From Valencia hispanica (taxonomy: Eukaryota; Chordata; Actinopteri; Cyprinodontiformes; Valenciidae): a DNA stretch of 64,000 bases. The stretch covers positions 27,525,501-27,589,500 of the forward strand of contig OY747705.1 of assembly GCA_963556495.2 (NCBI GenBank), in the 5' to 3' direction. The number at the start of each line of letters is the position of its first letter. The first letter of the stretch is position 1. The notes beneath the pieces are model-generated. The model was given only the letters and a program-made list of their open reading frames with translations. It had not been told where the DNA came from and did not search any database. Positions 47,662 to 60,139 of this stretch are shown here, piece after piece. Both the position numbers and the translations under genes were made by a program.

Positions 47662-49495
47662 CAAGCTAATAAGCCGTTAGTCAGACTAAACTGTCAGTAA
47701 TTTTGTATTATATTTTTTATCTATATAAATGTTATCCAACAGAAACTATACTCAGATCAAAACTGCTTTACGAATGGGATAAATCAACTTATCAAACCTC
47801 GGTAAAGGTAGTATTGTTTTCACCTTTTCTTTTTCGTGTTTTTCAATATTCTTTAGGTGAAATGCATATGCATCTTATGTCCAGAAGAGGGTGCTGTTGG
47901 AACAAGCACATCTCAGTAAATGGTGATTTTTGGAACAACCATCCATCCCTGTATGAGCTGCTGGTTCAGCAAGGGTTTGGTCAAACTATTTAGAAATGTA
48001 CTCGGGTTCCTCTCAAAGCTTCTCCAGATAAGTTACGCTAATTAACTCATTTTGCATATCCACAGTATATAGTTGTTTTTTTTTGCAGATTCTACAAAAT
48101 TATTAAATGTCTGTAGCCATGAGATTCTCATGATATAAAAATTGTGAAAATATATATATTTTTCACAGTATCAGGGTATTACCACAAAGATTTGAAGCAA
48201 AAATGTGTAACATCATCTAATTGCTTTTATTTAAAAATAGAAAACATACATAAGATTTTTCCTATATGCTATAAATGTAAAACACATTGATTTATTTTAT
48301 TATGATTTTGATAGACTCAAGCAAAACTATTCATTTTAAGTATGTATTATTAGGCAGTGTGGTGGTCTGGGGCTGCTTTCCTGGTTTAGAACTTAAACAT
48401 CTTGTAGTAATCATTGAAATTCGGCTCTTCTGGAGAGCAGAATTTATGGCAGAATTCAAAGGATCCCTTTGTATAAAATCAAATCTATTAAAGTCTAATA
48501 AAATGTGTAGATCTAACACATATATGCATGACAAATACAAAACCAGGCAAACACTTCATGTCACATCTTATTCAGCACAATCTATTTGGGATTACTTGGG
48601 GTAAAATACTTACAGTAATTGAACATTTCATATCATTTTGGAGTTACTAGGAAAATTAATTTATATGTAAAAGCCCACCCTGCTTCAAACTATTTTACAT
48701 TGTCCACAACATTTTCCAGAATCAAAGACACATTTAGGAAATAGTTGAGCAAAGGTTTAAATCTGACTGTGTAAAAAACTGAAACCAAAAATGTTTCGGT
48801 GCAGACTAATCCAGCTATTTTATATCAATTTGTTTTTCTTCTTCCACCCTCATTAAAGTCCTTGTTCTTATTCTTGCAGCATGATGAAAACCTTTTAATA
48901 CAGATAAAAGTAGATGTTGCTAGTTATCCTGTTCTTGCAGAACTTTATAATGGGCTACAAACAAGCAAGGCAATAACTCAAACATCCAATTTGTTGTTAG
49001 AATTAAAATAGGACAAAGTTAATGGACTATGTCATTACTTCCTTATCCATACGAATGAATTAGATTAGAGTCAGTTATGGGATAATAGAGCATGCAACTC
49101 TCTGTAAGCCTATACTTAGTTTCCTGTGTTTAAAGGAAAAATAATGGCTATTTCCTATCAAAGTTTATCTGAGACGTTCAGCATTTAGAAGATAAATGAT
49201 GAGATGAAATGAGTTGCATAGTTACAGTAAACCTTTTGTTTAATCCTCCAGAGAGTTCATGCTCAGTGAAATGATTTATTCACCTCTTCTTCTTCGTTTA
49301 TTATATTAATTCACTTGTTTAGACTCTATCTTAAAAAAAAAAGTCTTAGCAGATGATTTATCTCTGCATCATAAGGAGAAGAAAGTAAGACTGCTTCAGC
49401 TGTAAAGTGTAACTTCATATCTCTTTTTTACTGCAGATTGCAATAATAAGTTCTTCAGGCTGCAACATGCATGGAAAGGCTCTATAAGGAAGATG
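47061..49495. other. acbd6-xpr1 intergenic region
   Basis: Holds a long (AT)n tract at 47566-47659 and otherwise AT-rich DNA. 48340-48400 contains GTGGTGGTCTGGGGCTGC, reminiscent of a Tc1 transposase scrap. No gene recognised. The open frames here have no family resemblance. Confidence 0.5.
47566..47659. repeat. (AT)n microsatellite
   Basis: Uninterrupted AT dinucleotide run of about 46 units between the two divergent promoters. Expected to be highly variable in length. Confidence 0.97.
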
Positions 49496-49606
49496 ATAAT
49501 ATTATATAGGAAGGAGGCGATATCTGGAGCAGCAACAGGAGGTCCCAACAGCGCCCGGTGCCAGAGCGCGCCCTGCTGACGCAACCACGTCAGTGCTGCT
49601 CAGTGC

Positions 49607-49663
49607 ATGGCCGTCAGCAATGTCCCCAGAACTGCCCAGGGAGGGACCGAGCAAAGTCACTGA
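49607..49663 (+). promoter_or_regulatory. Upstream ORF 1 in xpr1 leader
   Basis: ATG to TGA, 18 codons, beginning MAVSNVP. It lies far upstream in the GC-rich region and may precede the true transcription start. Confidence 0.3.
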
Positions 49664-49744
49664 GCCACCCTCGCATTGTGCCGCCGGACGGACCACCTGT
49701 TAAAGAGCAGCCGCTGTCATCGCCTTGGTTCCCCGCGGAGTAGC

Positions 49745-49801
49745 ATGCGGGACGGGATCCGCTCGGAGCGCACTGAGCGGGACGAGCCCAAAGTGAAGTG
49801 A
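49745..49801 (+). promoter_or_regulatory. Upstream ORF 2 in xpr1 leader
   Basis: ATG to TGA, 18 codons, highly charged peptide (MRDGIRSERTERDEPKVK), 153 bases upstream of the main start codon. It could reduce initiation at the xpr1 start if included in the mRNA. Confidence 0.35.
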
Positions 49802-49841
49802 GGAGAAGGAGCGGGGGAGAGGAGCGCTTCTTCCGCACCGC

Positions 49842-49922
49842 ATGTTGAGCCAGGAAGTTGCCCGACAGAACAAAAGTCGCGTCGACAGGGAAGGGGACGG
49901 GGAGAGACGCTCTCGGATTTAA
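49842..49922 (+). promoter_or_regulatory. Upstream ORF 3 in xpr1 leader
   Basis: ATG to TAA, 26 codons, basic peptide beginning [15 protein letters not shown]. It ends 32 bases before the main ATG, close enough to affect re-initiation. Confidence 0.4.
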
Positions 49923-49954
49923 CAGAGCTTTTCAGGGACACTTGTTTCGGCAAA

Positions 49955-50023
49955 ATGAAATTCGCGGAGCATCTTGCGTCCCATATCACTCCAGAGTGGA
50001 GGAAACAGTATCTTCTCTATGAG
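49955..50023 (+). CDS. xpr1: xpr1 coding exon 1 (SPX-domain N-terminus)
   Basis: Encodes the first 23 residues of XPR1 (SLC53A1), the plasma-membrane phosphate exporter of animals, which in mammals is also the cell receptor for some gammaretroviruses. Seen: ATG with A at -3, the N-terminus [16 protein letters not shown] and the end QYLLYE, and a GTACAG donor. This length equals exon 1 of the vertebrate gene. These residues form the first helix of the SPX domain, which senses inositol pyrophosphates. The start is chosen because the Met-Lys-Phe N-terminus is invariant in SPX proteins. The a or b paralog of fish cannot be decided here. Confidence 0.93.
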
Positions 50024-53000
50024 GTACAGTCAAATTCATCTTGTGGGGTAAAATAAATGCCTGCTGGATGTGGACATAGGCGAAGAGTTATTATGCTTTT
50101 AATGTCTTCAAAGATACTGAAACATAACAGATATTATTATCAAATCTATTTTTAAAAGCACATTAAAGTATTTCTTGAATTTATACTTCCTTCTGAAGTT
50201 TAGCCTTCTCTGGAGAGCAATAAAAGACGGGAAAGATAAGAGATGCCCTATTGTTTATGGAGGGGGAATTGACTGCGGTTAACAGCCAAAGGGAGCATTC
50301 AGGGTTTATTGTTGGTAGATTAATTTTAAACACCCGAAATTAACTATTCAGCTTTTTAACCAACTAGATTCCTGATCAATATCTTCTCTACAAACACTTA
50401 AAAAATATATATTTCTAGATCATTCCTAATATTGTCTTTGCGCAGTAAGCTTTCATTTTTCATTTGCTAAATAAATACTGTCTTCCGTTTTATTTCAGGT
50501 TGTCATTAAAAAAAAAATAATAATAATTTGGTGGCTCCTTTTTTTCCATTACTTTCAGTCTCATAATGATTTAGTTGAGATTGTATGGATATAATGCAGA
50601 AAAAAGGGTTTCATTGTGGAAGGTCGTGATTCCAACAAACATCCAACATATTTGGAATAATTTAATAAACCTTGATTTTGGTGTTTGTCTATTTGATTTA
50701 TGAGGCAATCTCACGATTTGCGCTGTCATTTGTTGCAAAATTGGGAATTTATTCTTCCAAATATTTTAATTTTATCTTTATAAAAAATTTAAATTCATGT
50801 TGTTGTTTTTTTTACAGAGACACAATATTTCTTACATTAAAGCAGTGATAGTTGTCCCCTTGTAAAACAGTGTAATCTGTCTTGTCAGCAATGTCTGCAG
50901 AAGTAGAGAAGTAGATCCTTGTTTATACTCATGCTCTTTGTTGAGGGATGTACAAGATTTGAGGAGCATGTTATTGTTCACAACCTACTTCCTACCGGAG
51001 AAGCTTTGGTGCAGAGATGCTGCTCAGTTCCATTTAGCTCTATGAATTATAGACAAAGACCCTCTTCTCGTCACCCCGTGCAACCTACACCTCCCAGACC
51101 CAACAGAAACTCTCTGCGGCGGTCTTATTTTGGTAACATGCTCTGGATATTAATATTAAGTTTGAAAGTCCCTACTGTAGGCATGGAGAGCTCTCCATCT
51201 TGAGGCAAATGATATGTTGCCATGTTCGTGTGATAAACACGTTAAACTGTAAAGGAAGAAAAAAGTGGATAATCAGCTAATGCAATGGGAAAAGGTTATT
51301 GCTATAACAGCTGAATAGTTATTAACTTACAAACATGCGCTCAAAAGCTGCGTAGTGTCTCTACATGTATATAGAGAAGCACGGCGAGCTTGGGGACAGA
51401 TGCATGACCATACCAGCCATTTTACACCTCCAGTGTTTGCCAGAGCACTCACTGACCTGAGATGGATGATGATAGAATGATAGAATTTTATGTTTACATT
51501 TTTAGTTTTGTTGTATTTAAGCTAATCAAATCAACATACTATATAATAAAATGAATGTTTTAGCTGGTTGAGGTATATTTAATGTGTAGTATAAAGACTG
51601 TAGATATACTACTCAATTACTCATGCAGAGCTGAAGTCACTGTGTCACGTTTCTTTAGCAAACGTAGTCTCCACAAACATTTCTTTGTTGAATATTTCAT
51701 TCTTTTTTGTTGTTGTAAATAATGAAATAACAGAGTTGCTCTCATGTTTATATGCTTTGAGTTCTTTTTTCAGTCTAAGAGAAAGACTGTGGAACAAGGA
51801 TGTGTTCGTGCCTCTGCAGAAGCTTTCAGTCTTTGTCTGACCTGTAAACACCATCAGCACCTGAGTGAATGGAACAGCTCGGTTGCAGCTGTGTACTGAT
51901 CATGAGCATCTTAATTAAAGCATTTGATGCAGCCCCCGAAGTCCGTATATAAGTTCAAACAAGTGAAAACATACATTTAGTCATCTTCAATCATCAGCAA
52001 AGATGTGTCATTGTTTATAAAGCAGAATATCTATAGGGGAGTCTGAGAGGGGCGTTTTTTTACCAGCACAAAATGCAGAAAACTGACACTTGTTCACATA
52101 GCTCGTCATACAGATCGTCTTTGGTTGGGTGGAATATTACTATATATAGTTTCTGGTGATGTTGTATTTTTGCTGTGCTGCCATTAATTAACCCACTGCC
52201 CAGTTTTCACTCTTCTCCAGTTTTTTGTATGCTCTATTGTGTGCGGTGGAAAAATGTACGCGGTCTGGGTAGATTGGTCAACCCGTTTCCATGCAGATTA
52301 GAGAAATGCGGCAAAGTGAGTGTTCTAGCAAACAATGCTTTTAGTTGGCGTGGCACTTCATTCAAATGTGGAAGCATTGACGAGGCGATTAAGCGATGGA
52401 ATAATTAGGTGTGTGTTTTATCCTGTGGGATTGTAGGTATAACCCTAAATGCCAAGCAGCTGTTTGTTATGTAGGTGCATGTCTTCCCATCCCCAGAGAT
52501 TTGTCCAGAAATACAGTAGATGTATATTGATAAGCAGGATTTTCTTTCCTTTAAAATGTAAAGCTTAGAATAATATAGTTTATTAAATCTTCTGAACAGT
52601 TATTGGATTTTTTTCTTTCTACATTTTACATCCAACATGGGAAGTGAACACATTAACCACATGTGGTATATGTTGAATATGCATGTATTTTGCCTAGGAG
52701 TGCAGAGCAGCCTGAAAAAACCGTGAGAGATAAAGATGTAGGTATGTCTGTGTGGGCGAGAGAACAAGGTCTACTTATGCATTTGGTTGTTCAGTCTAAT
52801 CATTCAGGAGGAGAGAACATGACTCCAGTTTACATTTTAAAAACCAAATTACTGTCTTGATTTCAACTAAACATTGATGTGATTTCAGTAGCTTGCGTGT
52901 TCAAAGGTCAAGCATTGTACCTTGCGTTTATCTTCATTAGTGTTGTGGTTTAGGAGCTGTAGAACCTGCATAAAGCATGTATTCTGAGCAGCAGAAGTGT

Positions 53001-53970
53001 TATTCATTTGCAAAACACTACAGTATGACCATTATGTATACAGCAGGCATTGCATGGCAACTGCTGAGAGCCCTCCTTTTCTATACCTCCCCCCTCCTTC
53101 CCATCCTCACCTCGTCGTTCCTCCCCCACTGGGAAGACATCTGGTCCCTTACCAGACCTGCCCTCTGCACTCCTCCCCTCTTTTCTGCGTCTCCTCCCAT
53201 CCTCTCCAGTCCTCTTAATGTACAGATCCACTTAGACACGGAGCTGCCGTTTTAAGTGATCCATTGGCTTTCTGTTTGAGCCACAGGCCTCTTCAGGCCC
53301 GGAAAGGGTCACTTGCATGTGATTATGTAGCTGTCTGGCACTGAGATGTGTTGGTTAGTTTACATTCAACACACTGGGACTTTTTAAGGATTTATTCTGC
53401 ATTATGAAAGCCATTTTTCAGTTTTGAAGAGGCGATTTAATCCTAGTACTTGTGTTTGTGTTTAAGTGTGCCACATTACTGCATGGTCATCAATGGTGAT
53501 ACTCCCATTATTCTTGACCTTGTCATTGGCTGCAGGCTTCACAAATAAAAACTGCAGTGTCTGCTGGATTAGATCAGTTACCTTAAAAGCCACTCTCAGT
53601 GTACTTCTTATCATCGCCATGACCGACGGCTTAGCCCTGCAGGTTTATGTCAGATATCAGTTTGCAGGTGTTTCGTAGTCTTTAGCCAACCTTCACTTCT
53701 GCTATGCTCAAGCTGAAATGCTACCTAACCAAATGTTTACCTCTTGGTGAACGCTCCAGAACACGAGTTGTCTTCTACTCCTATTTTGTGGGGGGATGTT
53801 AGTATCAGCTATCAATGAGCCTAATGCACTTTGTTTATGAGTGGTTCCCGCCCACACATAGGATTTCCCACAGTGCTCCCTCACTGCTTTGTTGTAAAAA
53901 ACAAAAACAAAAAAAACACAGATAGATCTTCACACATTTACAGAACAACAAAATGTCTTTCTTTTACTGT
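50024..53970 (+). other. xpr1: xpr1 intron 1, gene-free part
   Basis: AT-rich intron. 53070-53230 is pyrimidine-rich (CTCCTCCC type) and yields artefact frames on both strands. No other exon recognised. The frame at 50919-51203 looks like chance. Confidence 0.5.
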
Positions 53971-53973
53971 ACA

Positions 53974-54203
53974 CAGGTGGCGTCCAAAGTCAGACCTAGA
54001 GGGCCGGTGTCCTGAAACCTTCAGATGTGTCCCTGGTCCAACACACCTGAATCAAATGCCTGAATTACCTTCTCAGATTGCAGTCAGAAGTTCATCCAAA
54101 GTCTTTCTAATGACCTCATTATTTGTCTCAGGTGTGTTGAAGCGGAGACACGTCTAAAAGTCGCAGGACTCTGGCCCTCGAGGACTGGAGTTGCAGATCC
54201 CTG
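53974..54203. mobile_element. Small hAT-like element
   Basis: Inverted termini CAGGTGGCGTCCAAAGTCAG and CTGGAGTTGCAGATCCCTG, with AGAGGGCCGGTGTCCTG / CAGGACTCTGGCCCTCGAGG just inside. The interior includes TCCAACACACCTGAATCAAA and its partial inverse TCAGGTGTGTTGAAGC. No clear target duplication remains. A related copy follows at once. Confidence 0.7.
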
Positions 54204-54393
54204 TCCTAAATATTTTAGCTATTTCCCCGGTTCAACAGACCTGAATCAAATGATGGTTCATTAGCAGGTGTCTGCAGAGTATTATGACCAGCTGAGGACG
54301 TAGTCGGACCATTTGAATCAGGTGTGCTGGAGCAGACACACATCTAAAACTGTCAGGACCCTGTCCCTTGAGGACTGGAGCTGGACACCCTGT
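54204..54393. mobile_element. Second, 5'-decayed copy of the same hAT-like family
   Basis: Shows CAACAGACCTGAATCAAATG, AATCAGGTGTGCTGGAGCAG, and the right end CTTGAGGACTGGAGCTGGAC ACCCTG. Adjacent to the first copy in the same order, giving a tandem-like pair in xpr1 intron 1. Confidence 0.65.
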
Positions 54394-54399
54394 TTGTGT

Positions 54400-55015
54400 G
54401 CATCACACAAACAATTAAGTGTTAGTTAAATGCCTCAACCAGCGTGTTGCTTGAGGTTTATTGACTCTCTCTTAAGCACCCTATAAAATGTGCTGAGACT
54501 CACTGCTTGTTTATACATGCTCCTTACAGCAGCAGTTTTTCCAGTTGAGATGTCCCACAACTTTAAATACTCCTGAGTACTGTGTGGGCGGAGAGCACCG
54601 TATACTGTTACTGAGTTTTAGTTACAACACATATAAAAGGTTTTCTGCATGCCCATTGTGATGATCGTCTGTGTCATTATAGAACTTTAAAACACGTGCT
54701 GAGGTAAACCTGTATTTATAATGAGTGAGTAGAATTTCAAACAGAACAGCAGAAAAAATACTAAAACCTTTTACCGATAGTTATTTAATGACCAACCGAA
54801 TGTAGCTGCATAACTTTAGAATTAATGTATGATATTACATTATTACCATGAAACATGAAGCCATAAGAACACATTTTTGAAACTGAAAACCAGAGATGTA
54901 ACCTTTAGTAGTCTCAGAGAAAGTGGAAATTTGATCAAACAATAATTCTTGTAGTAATGTTTTCTGGGTCAGTATCTGCAGCCATTCATTAGTTTAACTT
55001 TTCTGTCTTCGCCAG
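54400..55015 (+). other. xpr1: xpr1 intron 1, right end
   Basis: AT-rich intron up to the exon 2 acceptor. Nothing else recognised. Confidence 0.5.
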
Positions 55016-55067
55016 GCCTTCAAGGATATGCTGTATGCGGCCCAGGACCAAGCCCCATCCATAGAAG
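55016..55067 (+). CDS. xpr1: xpr1 coding exon 2 (SPX domain, continued)
   Basis: A 52-bp exon after a TCTTCGCCAG acceptor, ending with a GTAAGG donor. It reads AFKDMLYAAQDQAPSIE plus the first base of the next codon (phase 1), joining exon 1 in frame. The peptide continues the SPX-domain helix. The next exon should carry the conserved acidic-to-aromatic SPX segment. I did not see it up to base 64000, so intron 2 is longer than 8.9 kb and most of the gene lies outside the window. Confidence 0.93.
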
Positions 55068-58000
55068 GTAAGGACCCTCGCTGTTTGGATAAACTAACCC
55101 AGACACACAGATGGGACAGAAACACTCTCGGACACACTTATATGCCCCCTGTTTGGGCATCCCCAGAATAACAACCCTTCATCTGCTAAAAATAGGTTCA
55201 AATTACTGCTAACTTGTTGCCACACTCTCCACAGTGTGACTCAACAAGACCATAGTCAATTATTATGTCATTACTGTCCGCATTACTACCTTCGCTTTGT
55301 TCACTGCTGAAATGAACAGATAACAGCACACAAGGAGAGAGAAAACAGCTGACTGGTTGTCTTGGATGTTTTATGAAAGCCATGGTTAAATTTGTTTCAG
55401 TGTGTCTTGATTTCCAGCATTGGTGAGAAACGGGAAGTGTTTGTGTGAAGTAAATACGTCAGTAATTGTTAAAATATCCTAAATTGTTTAGAGCAATGCA
55501 CCTCAGACCTGGATGGTATAGCAGAACTTGGTTTCAGTGCCAGCTTTGCTGAGAGTTGCTGCTAACAGGGCAAAGATAAGAAAGGGCACTGGCTATAATT
55601 ACTCTGTGGCAGAGTGAGGGAAAGAATCCAAACCATTTGCTTTTTATTTCAGATGGCCATTTGTGGAGGTAAACAACTTTCATGACATGGCGGCAGCGCC
55701 TGTGACTGATGGAGTGTGTTCAGATCCAGTTGAGAAAAAAATAGTCCTTGACCTACATGTGGGAACACAAACATGACTTCTGTCATGCTCCGTCATCTGT
55801 TTTAGATAAAAGTGTGTGGTTGGGTTAAAGTTGCTCACTGGAAATGACTTGATGAAATTGGATTCATGTGTTTACATTATTTTATTTTCTAACGACAAAA
55901 AAGTGCATGTTGTTGTATAATGTTTTTTTTGTTTTTTGTTTTTTTTACCAGCATTTATGCCTTGAATAGAACATTTGTTTCTTGATGGTAACATATGAGG
56001 TTTGTCTTTCCTTTGACGTGTGGCTGCAGGGCAGGCTTAGTGTGCATGATAGATTATTTCCTGTCTTGTGTATAAACTGTACTCATAGGTCAGCCTAGCA
56101 TGATACACAGGACCATTTCCTTTGAAAAGAGACAGAATCAATCCCTTAGTGGATAAATATAATGTCTGCAAGTTGAGTTATTACAATATTTCCAAAATTC
56201 CCTGCTTAATCAAACTGATTCATATTCATATCACACTTCTGCACAGAATGTATTTGCATAGACATTAGTATCCTCAGTAGCATTCTTTGTGTGCAAGGGG
56301 TGTTTTACTACTGATTAGTATTAGTGATTAACATATAATCTTTTGCACTTCACAGAAATGGATTTGATTTTATCCATTTTGCTAATCATTTTGAAAAACA
56401 TTTTTTTTTGCATTAGTGTATTCAATTCCTTTAAATGTTCATCATAATACCTACAAGTCCTATTACCTACAGCAGCAAGATTAAGGAAACAGAGCATTGT
56501 GTAAACTTCAATCCTAAAATGATCAAATTAAAGTACAAATGTACTTATTTTATGGGCCTAATAGTGTTAAAAAGAATATTCCTCATAAGATATTAGACAA
56601 TTGTACTTTGTGTTGGTATTGTCAGGGAAAACAGAGAGGCTGTAATATAAGCAACTGCAGAAACACATAGTATTATTGAGCCCTGAGAAATACATTCTCC
56701 TGTGTCTTGGTTTGTTTCCCCTTTCATAAGAGAAATAAGATCAGTTGGTGTTATTAAATATGGGCTGACTCCAGCACTTTCTCTTTATATCTGTTGAATT
56801 AGATTGAATTTAAAGGAGGGGAAACCAGTCGACTTTCACTCTTTTTTTAATCTTGTAGCAAACCAGTTTGCTTTCAATGTGGCAGAAATTGGAGATTAAA
56901 CATTAATATTAATAATCTGCTTGATTTTAGGAATAGCACACCTCTGATTTTGAACTTTAAACAAAACTGAAGCAGTTAAACCATTTAATGAGAAATGTAA
57001 TAAATTTCCTCAATTTTTACTGTTAGAAGTAGAAATAATACAAACCTGCAACCTGCTTGTTAAAATAAAATCATAATCCCAGTTATTTTGTTCGATACTA
57101 AAACCGGAGTTATTGAGCAGAATTGCTCATTGAGTTTGGAGACAAATTAACATCCATCCATCCATCCATCCATCCATCCATCCATCCATCCATCCACGGT
57201 GTCTATTTCCAACAGTTATTGTGTAAGAGGCAGGTAGTAGTTTCAGATGGTCTTCCTATTTTTTCCCTTCGTTTTTCTGTGTTTTCTCATGCTTTAACAT
57301 TTTGATATTCAGAAAGTGTATCATTTTTGCCTGAGGGAGACAGTTTATTGAATTATAACAACTTGCTCACCCACACCGTTCCTTTACTGGATACCCTGCT
57401 GCACCTGATTTAGATGTGAGCAGTGCTTAACAAACACATTTCAAGGCCTCTATCCTGGTCTCCTTGTATTGTTAATAGACTGCAAGACTAGGGACGCACA
57501 ATATTAGAGGAACAATGAACACCAACGCTGTAGTGAGCCTATGCAGAAATATAAGACAGAAAATCTGTTCTAGGTTGTGTTTTATTAACCACTGTATTTA
57601 GTGTATATTTACAATAATTAAGTTACTATATCTGGTTTTAAACCACTTGATGATCCTATATCCCTCATGCCTTATTTCCTAACCACTCCATTTTCTTTGG
57701 TCCATGTATAGCTGTAATTAAACTACACCTGTTCATGTTCTGAGCGCCAGTGGAAAACAAAGAACAGCTGGTAGTTATGCCAATTCAATTAGCCTCATTA
57801 TTGCTGTGATATTAAATAGAAAGCTTTATCATGGATCTGTGTTGTGCTGTGAAACAGTATTTAGAGCGAAGCTCAGATTTATGTTGTACTTTTGTTTTGA
57901 GGCCATTCATTTTGCCTTTCATTCATTTGTTCATTCACCGAGTCTTTGTTTCTACCACCACCCTGTTAATGGCCAGTCCATTGTTTTGATGTTATCTGTG

Positions 58001-58400
58001 CAGGGCTGTGATGCTTTGTTGAGCAGTGGATTAGATTATTATTGATGGTGCTGGTTAATACACAGTGAAAGCGAGCAAAAGCCTGGATGTTGCAATAGTA
58101 GGGGGGCACATTATTAACCTAAAGATCAGGGAGGAAGCTGAAGAATTTTCCTTTCAAGCACTACCTCTTAATATCAAGGATAAATGAATTACAATGCAGA
58201 CAAACCAGCAACCCTAATTGGACTGAATCATGTGGTAAACTATTATTTTTATATAATGGAGGTCCTTCCCCCTGCAAATTTGATCAGTATTGTTAGTGCT
58301 GCCCTGTTTCTTGGTTGCTACTTGATGTTAGACTCTGAAGTCTTGATGGAAATGTGAAGTTTCAGGTGACTTGTTTTTATATGGGTTTACAAGTGATATT
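55068..58400 (+). other. xpr1: xpr1 intron 2, left part
   Basis: AT-rich, gene-free. A (CATC)n tract lies at 57151-57196. No later xpr1 exon found. Confidence 0.5.
57151..57196. repeat. (CATC)n microsatellite
   Basis: About 11 uninterrupted CATC units. In fish such runs are often the decayed 3' tail of Rex3-type LINEs, but no LINE body is visible beside it. Confidence 0.9.
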
Positions 58401-58404
58401 GTAT

Positions 58405-60130
58405 TGACTTTAAAGGGGCTATATGCAATTTTCTGAAATTTAAACTTGCGACTGACACCTGTGGCCAAAAAACGGAACTGCTCTTCCTTTCTGCTCGCTC
58501 TCGCAGCGCGCGCTCGTATGCTCACAGACAGATGGAAGTACAGATGAATCAAATCATTCATCAGGTGAGAACAAACTGACCTCCGAACTAGATGTTCATT
58601 GTTCTGTCTTGGACACCTGTTCCATTAAAACCATCAAAGCTTCCTGCACTGCAGCTTATAATGTTTTTGTTCTCTCACCTCCCGTAGTCATATAGTGTCA
58701 GCTCACTGGACTTGTTAAAGCTTAAATAAGACCCAAATAAACAATATGTTAATGGTAAACAATGTTACGCTCACTTGGCATGGGCTAGTGCGAGATTGTC
58801 CCAGTATGATGATCTTGAATAAAATTACCCTGGTATTACCATATTAACACAAAGGTTGCCCAAAAAAAAACAAAAAAACGTATACTGTGATGTGATTAAT
58901 TTTATTTAAAACTGGGAGGAAAAAACTATTACTCCTAGTGCAGAAAAAATATAATGTATTTATTATTGCAGCGATCATAATGTTATGTATAACATTTATT
59001 CATGGTTACTCTGACTTTAAAATAGAGAGTTAAGCAAAAACATTGCATAAACACCTTTTTGCTTTTTCCATGTTATATTCTACCTTTTTATCTGATCTAT
59101 TAGAAAGCCTGGAGTGAACTGCTTAAGTGTTACATGTGTTTTTTATATCACTAATTGTGGCAATAAAACAGCCTTACAGTACGTGCAGTAATCCTGTAGC
59201 ATCTCCAATAAACTATTTTAACCAGCGTTCGAATTCAAGTACGATTCCCACTTCTTTCTGTATTTCTGAGAACCAGTTTAGACTGAGACATGATGAGTGA
59301 CTGAGGCTGTGTGAGAGAAATCAGCTATTTATTTTGGTGTGCAGTTGTTTATTTTAGACAAATTTTTACATTTACATCCCGCCCTGACTTAGCAGGTAAA
59401 ATCCTCCAGATGCAGCTTCATACATGAGCAATTCATTTGCAATCTTGATGCAGTGGGGTTAATAAAAGGCTCAACAACCTGATATGGAAGGCTGGTTTTG
59501 TTCTGGCTGATAACTGTGAAACCTCTGGAGATGATGATTCAAAGAAGGATTCTTCATCAAATCAAAAACATTATGGACAACCCTGAGCATTATCTGCATG
59601 CGGCTATCATACAACAACAGAGTGTCTTCAGTCGGAGGCTGATGTTAGACTCTGAAGTCATGCTCTTGTTTGTCTTCAGTTTCGCTGTAACACAGACCGC
59701 GACACGAGATCCTTCCTGCCCACAGTCATCAGCATTTATAACTACTTCTTGAAGAAACTTAAATAGTATGAGTTACAAAAACACCTAATGTCCCTCTGGG
59801 ATCAACCAAGTATTTTAGAATTTGAATTAAAATCTGCTCTAGGCCTGGGCAGGCTGTGCTGCAGCGTGAGGCCTGCCTGCTAGCTGTGAGCGCTCAGGGA
59901 CGGGAGAGAAGCGGCAGAGGCAGCACCGCTGCTCTATGTGAAGAGTAAGAAGGATACGTGCTTCACGTCAGTCTCTAAAAGTCTGCAATAACACCAAAAA
60001 AAGTTGCCAAATTTGTCTTTGAAAAACAGTCGATAGAGGGCTCTAAAAGTTTACTTAATATTCCGACAAAGTCTCTAAGTTGGCAACACTGTTTCCGTCC
60101 GTCTTGTGTCAAATGTGGCACCTTAGCGGC
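58405..60130. mobile_element. Mosaic of DNA-transposon-like repeat and LINE 3' end
   Basis: 58410-58560 starts TTTAAAGGGGCTATATGCAA then GCGACTGACACCTGTGGCC, the end of a common fish non-autonomous DNA element. 59840-60115 contains CTAAAAGTCTGCAATAACAC and GTTGGCAACACTGTTTCCGT, another widespread fish repeat. 59460-59835 is a LINE 3' end with AATGTCCCTCTGGGATCAAC then TATTTTAGAATTTGAATT, the same family as 13570-13960. The 58650-59450 part is not assigned. Confidence 0.45.
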
Positions 60131-60139
60131 TCGTGGCTG

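Larger units (their letters stand above)
49500..49954 (+). promoter_or_regulatory. xpr1: xpr1 5' leader / GC-rich promoter region
   Basis: A GC- and CpG-rich stretch directly upstream of the xpr1 start codon, in sharp contrast with the AT-rich flanks. It looks like the non-coding part of exon 1 with the promoter. Three short upstream ORFs are visible: 49607-49663, 49745-49801 and 49842-49922. The last ends 32 bases before the main ATG. Whether all three are transcribed depends on the start site, which cannot be read from sequence. Confidence 0.6.

Noticed and set aside
48287..48604. Open frame with a GGVVVWGC-like segment resembling Tc1 transposase
   Set aside because: Only about 20 bases resemble the transposase; no terminal repeats or other motifs, too weak to call.
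46973..49954. Shared bidirectional promoter for acbd6 and xpr1
   Set aside because: The start codons are about 3 kb apart, with AT-rich DNA and a long (AT)n tract between two separate GC-rich starts.
50919..51203. 94-residue open frame in xpr1 intron 1
   Set aside because: No recognisable domain, no splice sites of quality at its ends, and the region is ordinary intron.
53004..53255. Open frames in all senses at a pyrimidine-rich tract
   Set aside because: CTCC-rich low complexity keeps frames open; no protein family resemblance.
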